DNA of 64,000 nucleotides from Echiichthys vipera. Its lineage: Eukaryota; Chordata; Actinopteri; Perciformes; Trachinidae. Below, piece after piece: positions 14,461 through 27,480 of the stretch (positions are counted from its first letter, which is position 1; each line of letters begins with the position of its first letter). Location of the stretch: positions 35,217,077 through 35,281,076 of the forward strand of contig OY829650.1 of NCBI GenBank assembly GCA_963691815.1. Reading direction: 5' to 3'. Below the pieces are notes generated by a model that saw only the letters and a program-made list of their open reading frames with translations, was not told where the DNA came from and made no database searches. A program made the translations under genes and the position numbers.

Positions 14461-15780
14461 AAGCGTTCCAGAGCCTGAAAAGGCTGTAAATGAGGTTTTG
14501 AAGCGTTTAACAGCTTCTCAAGGCTGGAAATGACATTTCATGTGTAAATAGGCCAAATGCAATAGAAAAGTGAAATCAACCACATATTATTTATCGTTAG
14601 GCTGCCTCGCAATTATATTACTGTGAGATTTGTATTGGAAAGCTTCTAAACTGAAGTTACAGTGTCTTCCATGCGAACGTGGTTTTAAGCGTTTCAGAGC
14701 CTGAAAAGGCTGTAAATGAGGGTTTTGAAGCGTTTAACAGCTTCTTAAGGCTGGAAATGACATTTCATGTGTAAACAGGCCAAATGCAATAGAAAATTGA
14801 AATCAACCACAAATTATTCATCGCTAGGCTGCCTCGCATATATATTACTGTGAAATTTGTATTGGAAAGCTTCTAAACCGAAGTTACAGTCCCTTCCATG
14901 CGAACATGGTTTTAAGCATTTCAGAGCCTGAAAAGGCTGTATGTGAGGTTTTGAAGCGTTTAACAGCTTCTCAAGGCTGGAAATGACATTTCATGTGTTA
15001 ACAGGCCAAATGCAATGGAAAAGTTAAATCAACCACATATTATTCATCGTTAGGCTGCCTCGCACATATATTACTGTGAGATTTGCATTGGAAAGCTTCT
15101 AAACCAAAGTTACAGTCTCTTCCATGCGAACGTGGTTTTAAGCGTTTCAGAGCCTGAAAAAGCTATAAATGAGGTTTTGAAGGGTTTAACAGCTTCTAAA
15201 GGCTGGAAATGAAATTTCATGTGTAAATAAGCAAAATGCAATAGAAAAGTTAAATCAACAACATATTATTCATCGTTAGGCTGCCTCGCACATATATTAC
15301 TGTGAGATTTGTATAGGAAAGCTTCTAAACGGAAGTTACAGTCTCTTCCATGCGAACGTGGTTTTAAACGTTTCAGAGCCTGAAAAGGCTGTAAATGAGG
15401 TTTTGAAGCATTTCACAGCTTCTTAAGGCTGGAAATGACATTTCTTGTGTAAATAGGCCAAATGCAATAGAAAAGTGAAATCAACCATGTATTATTCATC
15501 GCTAGGCTGCCTCGCACATATATTACTGTGAAATTTGTATTGGAAAGCTTCTAAACCCAAGTTACAGTCTCTTCCTTGCGAACGTGGTTTTAAGCGTTTC
15601 AGAGCCTGAAAAGGCTGTAAATGAGGTTTTGAAGCGTTTAACAGTTTCTCAAGGCTGGAAATTACATTTCATGTGTAAATAGGCCAAATGCAATAGAAAA
15701 GTGAAATCAACCACATATTATTTATCGTTAGGCTGCCTCGCCAATATATTACTGTGAGATTTGTATTGGAAAGCTTCTAA
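14461..15780. repeat. Higher-order block, copy 1 (partner 18,531-19,850)
   Basis: About 1.3 kb (nearly 6 monomers) matches 18,531-19,850 at a constant offset of 4070 bp (18 monomers). Shared rare variants include AAGCGTTCCAGAGCC at the start, GCAATTATATTACTG, the GGCTGTATGTGAGG change, the CCATGTATTATTC variant and GCCAATATATTACTG. Homology ends after AAGCTTCTAA, where this copy goes on with ACCCAAGTTACAG and the partner with ACTGAAGTTATAG. Confidence 0.8.
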
Positions 15781-18530
15781 ACCCAAGTTACAGTCTCCTC
15801 CTTGCGAACGTGGTTTTAAGCGTTTCAGAGCCTGAAAAGGCTGTAAATGAGGTTTTGAAGCGTTTAACAGCTTCTCAAGGCTGGAAATGACATTTCATGT
15901 GTAAATAGGCCAAATGCAATAGAAAAGTGAAATCAACCCCATATTATTTATCGTTAGGCTGCCTCGCACATATATTACTGTGAAATTTGTATTGGAAAGC
16001 TTCTAAACCCAAGTTACAGTCTCTTCCTTGCGAACGTGGTTTTAAGCGTTTTAGAGCCTGAAAAGGCTGTAAATGACGTTTTGAAGCATTTAACAGCTTC
16101 TCAAGGCTGGAAATGACATTTCATGTGTAAATAGGCCAAATGCAATAGAAAAGTGAAATCAACCACATATTATTCATCGTTACGCTGCCTTGCACATATA
16201 TTACTGAAAGATTTGTATTGGAAAGCTTCTGAATCGAATTTACAGTCTCTTCCATGCGAACATAGTTTTAAACGTTTCAGAGCCTGAAAAAAGCTGTAAA
16301 TGAGGTTTTGAAGCATTTAACAGCTTCTTAAGGCTGGAAATGAGATTTAATGTGTAAATAGGCCAAATGCAATAGAAAAGTGAAATCAACCACGTATTAT
16401 TCATCGCTAGGCTGCCTCGCACATATATTACTGTGAAATTTGTATTGGAAAGCTTCTAAACCCAAGTTACAGTCTCTTCCTTGCGAACGTGGTTTTAAGC
16501 GTTCCAGAGCCTGAAAAGGCTGTAAATGAGGTTTTGAAGCGTTTAACAGCTTCTCAAGGCTGGAAATGAAATTTCATGTGTAAATAGGCCAAATGCAATA
16601 GAAAAGTGAAATCAACCACATATTATTTATCGTTAGGCTGCCTCGCAAATATATTACTGTGAGATTTGTATTGGAAAGCTTCTAAACTGAAGTTACAGTG
16701 TCTTCCATGCGAAAGTGGTTTTAAGCGTTTCAGAGCCTGAAAAGGCTGTAAATGAGGGTTTTGAAGCGTTTAACAGCTTCTTAAGGCTGGAAATGACATT
16801 TCATGTGTAAACAGGCCAAATGCAATAGAAAAGTGAAATCAACCACATATTATCCATCGTTAGGCTGCCTCGCACATATATTACTGTGATATTTGTATTG
16901 GAAAGCTTCTAAACCGAAGTCAGAGTCTCTTCCATGCGAATGTGGTTTTAAGCGTTTCAGAGCCTGGAAAGGCTGTAAATGAGGTTTTGAAGCGTTTAAC
17001 CGCTTCTCAAGGCTGGAAATTACTATTCATGTGTTAATAGGTCAAATGCAATAGAAAAGTGAAATCGACCACATATTATTCATCGCTAGGCTGCCTCGCA
17101 CATATATTACTGTGATATTTGTATTGGAAAGCTTCTAAACCGAAGTTACAGTGTCTTCCATGCGAACGTGGTTATAAGCGTTTCAGAGCCTGAAAAGGCT
17201 GTAAATGACGTTTTGAAGCGTTAAACAGCTTCTCAAGGCTGGAAATGACATTTCATGTGTAAATAGGCCAAATGCAATAGAAAAGTAAAATCAACCACTT
17301 ATTATTTATCGTTAGGCTGCCTCGCACATATATTACTGTGATATTTGTATTGGAAAGCTTCTAAATCGAAGATAGAGTCTCTTCCATGCGAACATGGTTG
17401 TCAGCGTTTCAGAGCCTGAAAAGGCTGTAAATGACGTTTTGAAACGTTTAACAGCTTCTCAAGGTGGAAATGAAATTTCATGTGTAAATAGGCCAAATGC
17501 AATATAAAAGTAAAATCAACCACATATTATTCATCGCTAGGCTGCCTCGCACATATAATACTGTGAGATTTGCTTTGAAAAGCTTCTAAACCGAAGTTAC
17601 AGTCCCTTCCATGCGAACATGGTTTTAAGCGTTTCAGAGCCTGAAAAGGCTGTAAATGAGGTTTTGAAGCGTTTAACAGCTTCTCAAGGCTGGAAATGAC
17701 ATTTCATGTGTTAACAGGCCAAATGCAATGGAAAAGTTAAATCAACCACATATTATTCATCGTTAAGCTGCCTCACACATATATTACTGTGAGATTTGCA
17801 TTGGAAAGCTTCTAAACCAAAGTTACAGTCTCTTCCATGCGAACGTGGTTTTAAGCGTTTCAGAGCCTGAAAAAGCTATAAATGAGGTTTTGAAGGGTTT
17901 AACAACTTCTAAAGGCTGGAAATGAAATTTAATGTGTAAATAAGCAAAATGCAATAGGAAAGTTAAATCAACAACATATTATTCATCGTTAGGCTGCCTC
18001 GCACATATATTACTGTGAGATTTGCATTGGAAAGCTTCTAAACCAAAGTTACAGTCTCTTCCATGCGAACATGGTTTTAAACATTTCAGAGCCTGAAAAG
18101 GCTGTAAATGAGGTTTTGAAGCATTTAACAGCTTCTTAAGGCTGGAAATGACATTTCTTGTGTAAATAGGCCAAATGCAATAGAAAAGTGAAATCAACCA
18201 TGTATTATTCATCCCTAGGCTGCCTCGCACATATATTACTGTGAAATTTGTATTGGAAAGCTTCTAAACCCAAGTTACAGTCTCTTCCTTGCGAACGTGG
18301 TTTTAAGCGTTTCAGAGCCTGAAAAGGCTGTAAATTAGGTTTTGAAGCGTTTAACAGTTTCTCAAGGCTGGAAATTACATTTCATGTGTAAATAGGCCAA
18401 ATGCAATAGAAAAGTGAAATCCACCACATATTATTTATCGTTAGGCTGCCTCGCACATATATTACTGTGAAATTTGTATTGGAAAGCTTCTAAACCCAAG
18501 TTAAAGTCTCTTCCTTGCGAACGTGGTTTT

Positions 18531-19850
18531 AAGCGTTCCAGAGCCTGAAAAGGCTGTAAATGAGGTTTTGAAGCGTTTAACAGCTTCTCAAGGCTGGAAA
18601 TGACATTTCATGTGTAAATAGGCCAAATGCAATAGAAAAGTGAAATCAACCACATATTATTTATCGTTAGGCTGCCTCGCAATTATATTACTGTGAGATT
18701 TGTATTGGAAAGCTTCTAAACTGAAGTTACAGTGTCTTCCATGCGAACGTGGTTTTAAGCGTTTCAGAGCCTGAAAAGGCTGTAAATGAGGGTTTTGAAG
18801 CGTTTAACAGCTTCTTAAGGCTGGAAATGACATTTCATGTGTAAACAGGCCAAATGCAATAGAAAATTGAAATCAACCACAAATTATTCATCGCTAGGCT
18901 GCCTCGCATATATATTACTGTGAAATTTGTATTGGAAAGCTTCTAAACCGAAGTTACAGTCCCTTCCATGCGAACATGGTTTTAAGCATTTCAGAGCCTG
19001 AAAAGGCTGTATGTGAGGTTTTGAAGCGTTTAACAGCTTCTCAAGGCTGGAAATGACATTTCACGTGTTAACAGGCCAAATGCAATGGAAAAGTTAAATC
19101 AACCACATATTATTCATCGTTAGGCTGCCTCGCACATATATTACTGTGAGATTTGCATTGGAAAGCTTCTAAACCAAAGTTACAGTCTCTTCCATGCGAA
19201 CGTGGTTTTAAGCGTTTCAGAGCCTGAAAAAGCTATAAATGAGGTTTTGAAGGGTTTAACAGCTTCTAAAGGCTGGAAATGAAATTTCATGTGTAAATAA
19301 GCAAAATGCAATAGAAAAGTTAAATCAACAACATATTATTCATCGTTAGGCTGCCTCGCACATATATTACTGTGAGATTTGTATAGGAAAGCTTCTAAAC
19401 GGAAGTTACAGTCTCTTCCATGCGAACGTGGTTTTAAACGTTTCAGAGCCTGAAAAGGCTGTAAATGAGGTTTTTTAGCATTTAACAGCTTCTTAAGGCT
19501 GGAAATGACATTTCTTGTGTAAATAGGCCAAATGCAATAGAAAAGTGAAATCAACCATGTATTATTCATCGCTAGGCTGCCTCGCACATATATTACTGTG
19601 AAATTTGTATTGGAAAGCTTCTAAACCCAAGTTACAGTCTCTTCCTTGCGAACGTGGTTTTAAGCGTTTCAGAGCCTGAAAAGGCTGTAAATGAGGTTTT
19701 GAAGTGTTTAACAGTTTCTCAAGGCTGGAAATTACATTTCATGTGTAAATAGGCCAAATGCAATAGAAAAGTGAAATCAACCACATATTATTTATCGTTA
19801 GGCTGCCTCGCCAATATATTACTGTGAGATTTGTATTGGAAAGCTTCTAA
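18531..19850. repeat. Higher-order block, copy 2 (partner 14,461-15,780)
   Basis: Second copy of the 1.3-kb block, offset 4070 bp. The flanking CCATGTATTATTCATCCC variant lies at 14,354 and 18,198, an offset of 3844 bp (17 monomers). One extra monomer (about 18,240-18,465) was therefore gained on this side, or lost on the other, just before the block. Confidence 0.8.
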
Positions 19851-21600
19851 ACTGAAGTTATAGTGTCTTCCATGCGAACGTGGTTTTAAGCGTTTCAGAG
19901 CCTGAAAAGGCTGTAAATGAGGGTTTTGAAGCGTTTAACAGCTTCTTAAGGCTGGAAATGACATTTCATGTGTAAGCAGGTCAAATGCAATAGAAAAGTG
20001 AAATCAACCACATATTATTCATCGCTAGGCTGCCTCGCACATATATTACTGAAAGATTTGTATTGGAAAGCTTCTGAATCGAATTTACAGTCTCTTCCAT
20101 GCAAACATAGTTTTAAACGTTTCAGAGCCTGAAAAAAGCTGTAAATGAGGTTTTGAAGCATTTAACAGCTTCTTAAGGCTGGAAATGAGATTTCATGTGT
20201 AAATAGGCCAAATGCAATAGAAAAGTGAAATCAACCACATATTATTTATCGTTAGGCTGCCTCGCAAATATATTACTGTGAGATTTGTATTGGAAAGCTT
20301 CTAAACTGAAGTTACAGTGTCTTCCATGCGAAAGTGGTTTAAAGCGTTTCAGAGCCTGAAAAGGCTGTAAATGAGGTTTTGAAGCGTTTAACAGCTTCTT
20401 AAGCCTGGAAATGACATTTCATGTGTGAATAGGCCAAATGCAATAGAAAAGTGAAATCAACACCATAATATTTATCGTTAGGTTGCCTCGCACATATATT
20501 ACTGTGAAATTTGTATTGGAAAGCTTCTAAACCCAAGTTACAGTCTCTTCCTTGCGAACGTGGTTTTAAGCATTTCAGAGCCTGAAAAGGCTATAAATGA
20601 CGTTTTGAAGCATTTAACAGCTTCTCAAGGCTGGAAATGACATTTCATGTGTAAATAGGCCAAATGCAATAGAAAAGTTAAATCAACAACATATTATTCA
20701 TCGTTAGGCTGCCTCGCACATATATTACTGTGAGATTGGTATTGGAAAGCTTCTAAACCTAAGTTACAGTCTCTTCCATGCGAACGTGGTTTTAAGCGTT
20801 TCTGAGGCTCAAAAGGCTGTAAATGAGGTTTTGAAGCGTTTTAACAGCTTCTTAAGGCTGGAAATGACATTTCATGTGTAAATAGGCCAAATGCAATAGA
20901 AAAGTGAAATCAACCACATATTATCCATCGTTAGGCTGCCTCGTACATATATTACTGTGATATTTGTATTGGAAAGCTTCTTAAACGAAGTCAGAGTCTC
21001 TTCCATGCGAACATGGTTTTTAAGCGTTTCAGAGCCTGGAAAGACTGTAAATGAGGTTTTGAAGCGTTTAACTGCTTCTCAAGGCTGGAAATGACTATTC
21101 ATGGGGTAATAGGCCAAATGCAATAGAAGAGTGAAATCAACCACATATTATTTATCGTTAGGCTGCCTCGCCAATATATTACTGTGAGATTTGTATTGGA
21201 AAGCTTCTAAACTGAAGTTATAGTGTCTTCCATGCGAACGTGGTTTTAAGCGTTTCAGAGCCTGAAAAGGCTGTAAATGAGGGTTTTGAAGCGTTTAACA
21301 GCTTCTTAAGGCTGGAAATGACATTTCATGTGTAAGCAGGTCAAATGCAATAGAAAAGTGAAATCAACCACATATTATTCATCGCTAGGCTGCCTCGCAC
21401 ATATATTACTGTGAAATTTGTATTGGAAAGCTTCTAAACCCAAGTTACAGTCTCTTCCTTGCGAACGTGGTTTTAAGCGTTTCAGAGCCTGAAAAGGCTG
21501 TAAATGAGGTTTTGAAGCGTTTAACAGCTTCTCAAGGCTGGAAATGACATTTCTTGTGTAAATAGGCCAAATGCAATAGAAAAGTGAAATCAACCCCATA

Positions 21601-22052
21601 TTATTTATCGTTAGGCTGCCTCGCACATATATTACTGTGAAATTTGTATTGGAAAGCTTCTAAACCCAAGTTACAGTCTCTTCCTTGCGAACGTGGTTTT
21701 AAGCGTTTTAGAGCCTGAAAAGGCTGTAAATGACGTTTTGAAGCATTGAACAGCTTCTCAAGGCTGGAAATGACATTTCATGTGTAAATAGGCCAAATGC
21801 AATAGAAAAGTGAAATCAACCCCATATTATTTATCGTTAGGCTGCCTCGCACATATATTACTGTGAAATTTGTATTGGAAAGCTTCTAAACCCAAGTTAC
21901 AGTCTCTTCCTTGCGAACGTGGTTTTAAGCGTTTTAGAGCCTGAAAAGGCTGTAAATGACGTTTTGAAGCATTGAACAGCTTCTCAAGGCTGGAAATGAC
22001 ATTTCATGTGTAAATAGGCCAAATGCAATAGAAAAGTGAAATCAACCACATA
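21601..22052. repeat. Two adjacent near-identical monomers
   Basis: Two consecutive 226-bp monomers (21,601-21,826 and 21,827-22,052) share the same private variants: GCGTTTTAGAGCC, GACGTTTTGAAGCATTGAAC and CCCAAGTTACAGTC. They look identical by eye apart from the last part of the second. The variant monomer occurs again at about 22,727-22,950. This is a very recent single-monomer duplication. Confidence 0.7.
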
Positions 22053-22070
22053 TTATTCATCGTTACGCTG

Positions 22071-23880
22071 CCTTGCACATATATTACTGAAAGATTTGTA
22101 TTGGAAAGCTTCTGAATCGAATTTACAGTCTCTTCCATGCGAACATAGTTTTAAACGTTTCAGAGCCTGAAAAGTCTGTAAATGAGTGTTTTAAAGCGTT
22201 TAACAGCTTCTCAAGGCTGGAAATGACATTTCATGTGTAAAAAGGCCAAATGCAATAGAAAAGTGAAATCAACACCAAATTATTTATTGTTAGGCTGCCT
22301 CGCACATATATTACTGTGAGATTTGTATTGGAAGGCTTCTAAACTGAAGTTACAGTGTCTTCCATGCGAACGTGGTTTTAAGCGTTTCAGAGCCTGATAA
22401 GGCTGTAAATGAGGTTTTGAAGCGTTTAACAGCTTCTTAAAGCTGGAAATTACATTTCATGTGTAAATAGGCCAAATGCAATAGAAAAGTGAAATCAACC
22501 ACATATTATTCATCGTTAGGCTGCTTCGCACATATATAACTGTTAGATTGGTTTTGAAAAACTTCTAAATGGAATTTAGAGTCTCTTCCATGCGAACATG
22601 GTTTTAAGCGTTTCAGAGCCTGAAAAGGCTGTAAATGAGGTTTTGAAGCATTTAACAGCTTCTCAAGGCTGGAAATGACATTTCATGTGTAAATAGGCCA
22701 AATGCAATAGAAAAGTGAAATCAACCCCATATTATTTATCGTTAGGCTGCCTCGCACATATATTACTGTGAAATTTGTATTGGAAAGCTTCTAAACCCAA
22801 GTTACAGTCTCTTCCTTGCGAACGTGGTTTTAAGCGTTTTAGAGCCTGAAAAGGCTGTAAATGACGTTTTGAAGCATTGAACAGCTTCTCAAGGCTGGAA
22901 ATGACATTTCATGTGTAAATAGGCCAAATGCAATAGAAAAGTGAAATCAACCACATTTTATTCATCGTTACGCTGCCTTGCACATATATTACTGAAAGAT
23001 TTGTATTGGAAAGCTTCTGAATCGAATTTACAGTCTCTTCCATGCGAACATAGTTTTAAACGTTTCAGAGCCTGAAAAGTCTGTAAATGAGTGTTTTAAA
23101 GCGTTTAACAGCTTCTCAAGGCTGGAAATGACATTTCATGTGTAAAAAGGCCAAATGCAATAGAAAAGTGAAATCAACACCAAATTATTTATTGTTAGGC
23201 TGCCTCGCACATATATTACTGTGAGATTTGTATTGGAAGGCTTCTAAACTGAAGTTACAGTGTCTTCCATGCGAACGTGGTTTTAAGCGTTTCAGAGCCT
23301 GAAAAGGCTGTAAATGAGGTTTTGAAGCGTTTAACAGCTTCATAAAGCTGGAAATTACATTTCATGTGTAAATAGGCCAAATGCAATAGAAAAGTGAAAT
23401 CAACCACATATTATTCATCGTTAGGCTGCTTCGCACATATATAACTGTTAGATTGGTTTTGAAAAACTTCTAAATGGAATTTAGAGTCTCTTCCATGCGA
23501 ACATGGTTTTAAGCGTTTCAGAGCCTGAAAAGGCTGTAAATGAGGTTTTGAAGCATTTAAAAGCTTCTCAAGGCTGGAAATGACATTTCATGTGTTAACA
23601 GGCCAAATGCAATGGAAAAGTTAAATCAACCACATATTATTCATCGTTAGGCTGCCTCGCACATATATTACTGTGAGATTTGTATTGGAAAGCTTCTAAA
23701 CTGAAGTTACAGTGTCTTCCATGCGAAAGTGGTTTTAAGCGTTTCAGAGCCTGAAAAGGCTGTAAATGAGGGTTTTGAAGCGTTTAACAGCTTCTTAAGG
23801 CTGGAAATGACATTTCATGTGCAAACAGGCCAAATGCAATAGAAAAGTGAAATCAACCACATATTATTCATCGTTACGCT
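22071..23880. repeat. Four-monomer (about 905 bp) tandem duplication
   Basis: The variant CCTTGCACATATATTACTGA recurs at 22,071 and 22,976. CTGCTTCGCACATATATAAC recurs at 22,521 and 23,426. Both offsets are 905 bp. The monomers between share the private variants GTCTGTAAATGAGTG and CACCAAATTATTTATTG. After the second copy (about 23,590) the sequence changes to the TGTGTTAACAGGCC variant, where the first copy had TGTGTAAATAGGCC. That marks the end of the duplicated unit. Confidence 0.75.
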
Positions 23881-26800
23881 GCCTCACACATATATTACTG
23901 AAAGATTTGTATTGGAAAGCTTCTCAACCGAATTTACAGTCTCTTCCATGCGATCATGGTTTTAAGCGTTTCAGAGCCTGAAAAGGCTGTAAATGAGGTT
24001 TTGAAGCGTTTAACAGCTTCTTAACCCTGGAAATGACATTTCATGTGTAAATAGGCCAAATGCAATAGAAAAGTGAAATCAACACCATAATATTTATCGT
24101 TAGGTTGCCTCGCACATATATTACTGTGAGATTTGTATTGGAAAGCTTCTAAACTGAAGTTACAGTGTCTTCCATGCGAACGTGGTTTTAAGCGTTTCAG
24201 AGCCTGAAAAGGCTGTAAATGACGTTTTGAAGCGTTTAACAGCTTCTTAAGGCTGGAAATGACATTTCATGTGTAAATAGGCCAAATGCAATAGAAAAGT
24301 GAAATCGACCACATATTATTCATCGCTAGGCTGCCTCGCACATATATTACTGTGAAATTTGTATTGGAAAGCTTCTAAACCCAAGTTACAGTCTCTTCCT
24401 TGCAAACGTGGTTTTAAGCATTTCAGAGCCTGAAAAGGCTATAAATGACGTTTTGAAGCATTTAACAGCTTCTCAAGGCTGGAAATGACATTTCATGTGT
24501 AAATAGGCCAAATGCAATAGAAAAGTTAAATCAACAACATATTATTCATCGTTAGGCTGCCTCGCACATATATTACTGTGAGATTGGTATTGGAAAGCTT
24601 CTAAACCTAAGTTACAGTCTCTTCCATGCGAACGTGGTTTTAAGCGTTTCTGAGGCTCAAAAGGCTGTAAATGAGGTTTTGAAGCGTTTTAACAGCTTCT
24701 TAAGGCTGGAAATGACATTTCATGTGTAAATAGGCCAAATGCAATAGAAAAGTGAAATCAACCACATATTATCCATCGTTAGGCTGCCTCGTACATATAT
24801 TACTGTGATATTTGTATTGGAAAGCTTCTTAAACGAAGTCAGAGTCTCTTCCATGCGAACATGGTTTTAAGCGTTTCAGAGCCTGGAAAGACTGTAAATG
24901 AGGTTTTGAAGCGTTTAACTGCTTCTCAAGGCTGGAAATGACTATTCATGGGGTAATAGGCCAAATGCAATAGAAGAGTGAAATCAACCACATATTATTT
25001 ATCGTTAGGCTGCCTCGCCAATATATTACTGTGAGATTTGTATTGGAAAGCTTCTAAACTGAAGTTATAGTGTCTTCCATGCGAACGTGGTTTTAAGCGT
25101 TTCAGAGCCTGAAAAGGCTGTAAATGAGGGTTTTGAAGCGTTTAACAGCTTCTTAAGGCTGGAAATGACATTTCATGTGTAAGCAGGTCAAATGCAATAG
25201 AAAAGTGAAATCAACCACATATTATTCATCGCTAGGCTGCCTCGCACATATATTACTGTGAAATTTGTATTGGAAAGCTTCTAAACCCAAGTTACAGTCT
25301 CTTCCTTGCGAACGTGGTTTTAAGCGTTTCAGAGCCTGAAAATGCTGTAAATGAGGTTTTGAAGCGTTTAACAGCTTCTCAAGGCTGGAAATGACATTTC
25401 ATGTGTAAATAGGCCAAATGCAATAGAAAAGTGAAATCAACCACATATTATTCATCGTTACGCTGCCTTGCACATATATTACTGAAAGATTTGTATTGGA
25501 AAGCTTCTGAATCGAATTTACAGTCTCTTCCATGCGAACATAGTTTTAAACGTTTCAGAGCCTGAAAAGTCTGTAAATGAGTGTTTTAAAGCGTTTAACA
25601 GCTTCTCAAGGCTGGAAATGACATTTCATGTGTAAAAAGGCCAAATGCAATAGAAAAGTGAAATCAACACCAAATTATTTATTGTTAGGCTGCCTCGCAC
25701 ATATATTACTGTGAGATTTGTATTGGAAGGCTTCTAAACTGAAGTTACAGTGTCTTCCATGCGAACGTGGTTTTAAGCGTTTCAGAGCCTGAAAAGGCTG
25801 TAAATGAGGTTTTGAAGCGTTTAACAGCTTCTTAAAGCTGGAAATTACATTTCATGTGTAAATAGGCCAAATGCAATAGAAAAGTGAAATCAACCACATA
25901 TTATTCATCGTTAGGCTGCTTCGCACATATATAACTGTTAGATTGGTTTTGAAAAACTTCTAAATGGAATTTAGAGTCTCTTCCATGCGAACATGGTTTT
26001 AAGCGTTTCAGAGCCTGAAAAGGCTGTAAATGAGGTTTTGAAGCATTTAACAGCTTCTCAAGGCTGGAAATGACATTTCATGTGTTAACAGGCCAAATGC
26101 AATGGAAAAGTTAAATCAACCACATATTATTCATCGTTAGGCTGCCTCGCACATATATTACTGTGAGATTTGTATTGGAAAGCTTCTAAACTGAAGTTAC
26201 AGTGTCTTCCATGCGAAAGTGGTTTTAAGCGTTTCAGAGCCTGAAAAGGCTGTAAATGAGGGTTTTGAAGCGTTTAAGAGCTTCTTAAGGCTGGAAATGA
26301 CATTTCATGTGCAAACAGGCCAAATGCAATAGAAAAGTGAAATCAACCACATATTATTCATCGTTACGCTGCCTCACACATATATTACTGAAAGATTTGT
26401 ATTGGAAAGCTTCTCAACCGAATTTACAGTCTCTTCCATGCGATCATGGTTTTAAGCGTTTCAGAGCCTGAAAAGGCTGTAAATGAGGTTTTGAAGCGTT
26501 TAACAGCTTCTTAAGCCTGGAAATGACATTTCATGTGTAAATAGGCCAAATGCAATAGAAAAGTGAAATCAACACCATAATATTTATCGTTAGGTTGCCT
26601 CGCACATATATTACTGTGAGATTTGTATTGGAAAGCTTCTAAACTGAAGTTACAGTGTCTTCCATGCGAACGTGGTTTTAAGCGTTTCAGAGCCTGAAAA
26701 GGCTGTAAATGACGTTTTGAAGCGTTTAACAGCTTCTTAAGGCTGGAAATGACATTTCATTTGTAAATAGGCCAAATGCAATAGAAAAGTGAAATCGACC

Positions 26801-27480
26801 ACATATTATTCATCGCTAGGCTGCCTCGCACATATATTACTGTGAAATTTGTATTGGAAAGCTTCTAAACCCAAGTTACAGTCTCTTCCTTGCGAACGTG
26901 GTTTTAAGCATTTCAGAGCCTGAAAAGGCTATAAATGACGTTTTGAAGCATTTAACAGCTTCTCAAGGCTGGAAATGACATTTCATGTGTAAATAGGCCA
27001 AATGCAATAGAAAAGTTAAATCAACAACATATTATTCATCGTTAGGCTGCCTCGCACATATATTACTGTGAGATTGGTATTGGAAAGCTTCTAAACCTAA
27101 GTTACAGTCTCTTCCATGCGAACGTGGTTTTAAGCGTTTCTGAGGCTCAAAAGGCTGTAAATGAGGTTTTGAAGCGTTTTAACAGCTTCTTAAGGCTGGA
27201 AATGACATTTCATGTGTAAATAGGCCAAATGCAATAGAAAAGTGAAATCAACCACATATTATCCATCGTTAGGCTGCCTCGTACATATATTACTGTGATA
27301 TTTGTATTGGAAAGCTTCTTAAACGAAGTCAGAGTCTCTTCCATGCGAACATGGTTTTAAGCGTTTCAGAGCCTGGAAAGACTGTAAATGAGGTTTTGAA
27401 GCGTTTAACTGCTTCTCAAGGCTGGAAATGACTATTCATGGGGTAATAGGCCAAATGCAATAGAAGAGTGAAATCAACCA
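22976..27480. repeat. Eleven-monomer higher-order repeat, 2490-bp period, about two copies
   Basis: Several independent markers repeat at exactly 2490 bp: CCTTGCACATATATTACTGA at 22,976 and 25,466, CTGCTTCGCACATATATAAC at 23,426 and 25,916, the AACACCATAATATTTATCG variant at 24,081 and 26,571, and ATGGGGTAATAGG at 24,948 and 27,438. The second copy ends near 27,480, where the sequence switches to the CATCGCTAGG...TATTGAAAAG variant in place of GCCAATATATT. An older relative of part of this block lies at 20,459-21,110, one monomer shorter between the same markers. Confidence 0.85.

Larger units (their letters stand above)
1321..17020. repeat. Higher-order repeat domain with irregular period (5 to 17 monomers)
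   Basis: A distinctive monomer, with GTCAGAGTCTCTTCC (GTCAGAGTTTCTTCC at 10,587), then GCGAATGTGG, then AATTACTATTCATG, recurs at 1,321, 5,161, 6,288, 8,101, 10,587, 13,753 and 16,919. The spacings are 3840, 1127, 1813, 2486, 3166 and 3166 bp, or 17, 5, 8, 11, 14 and 14 monomers. The monomers after each marker come in similar order (a GGTTATAAG variant, then a GGTTGTCAG variant), so these are true higher-order repeats and not chance recurrence. Near 13,870-13,900 the marker monomer runs straight into the AAAATCAACCACTTATT variant, which implies loss of one monomer in that copy. Confidence 0.8.
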
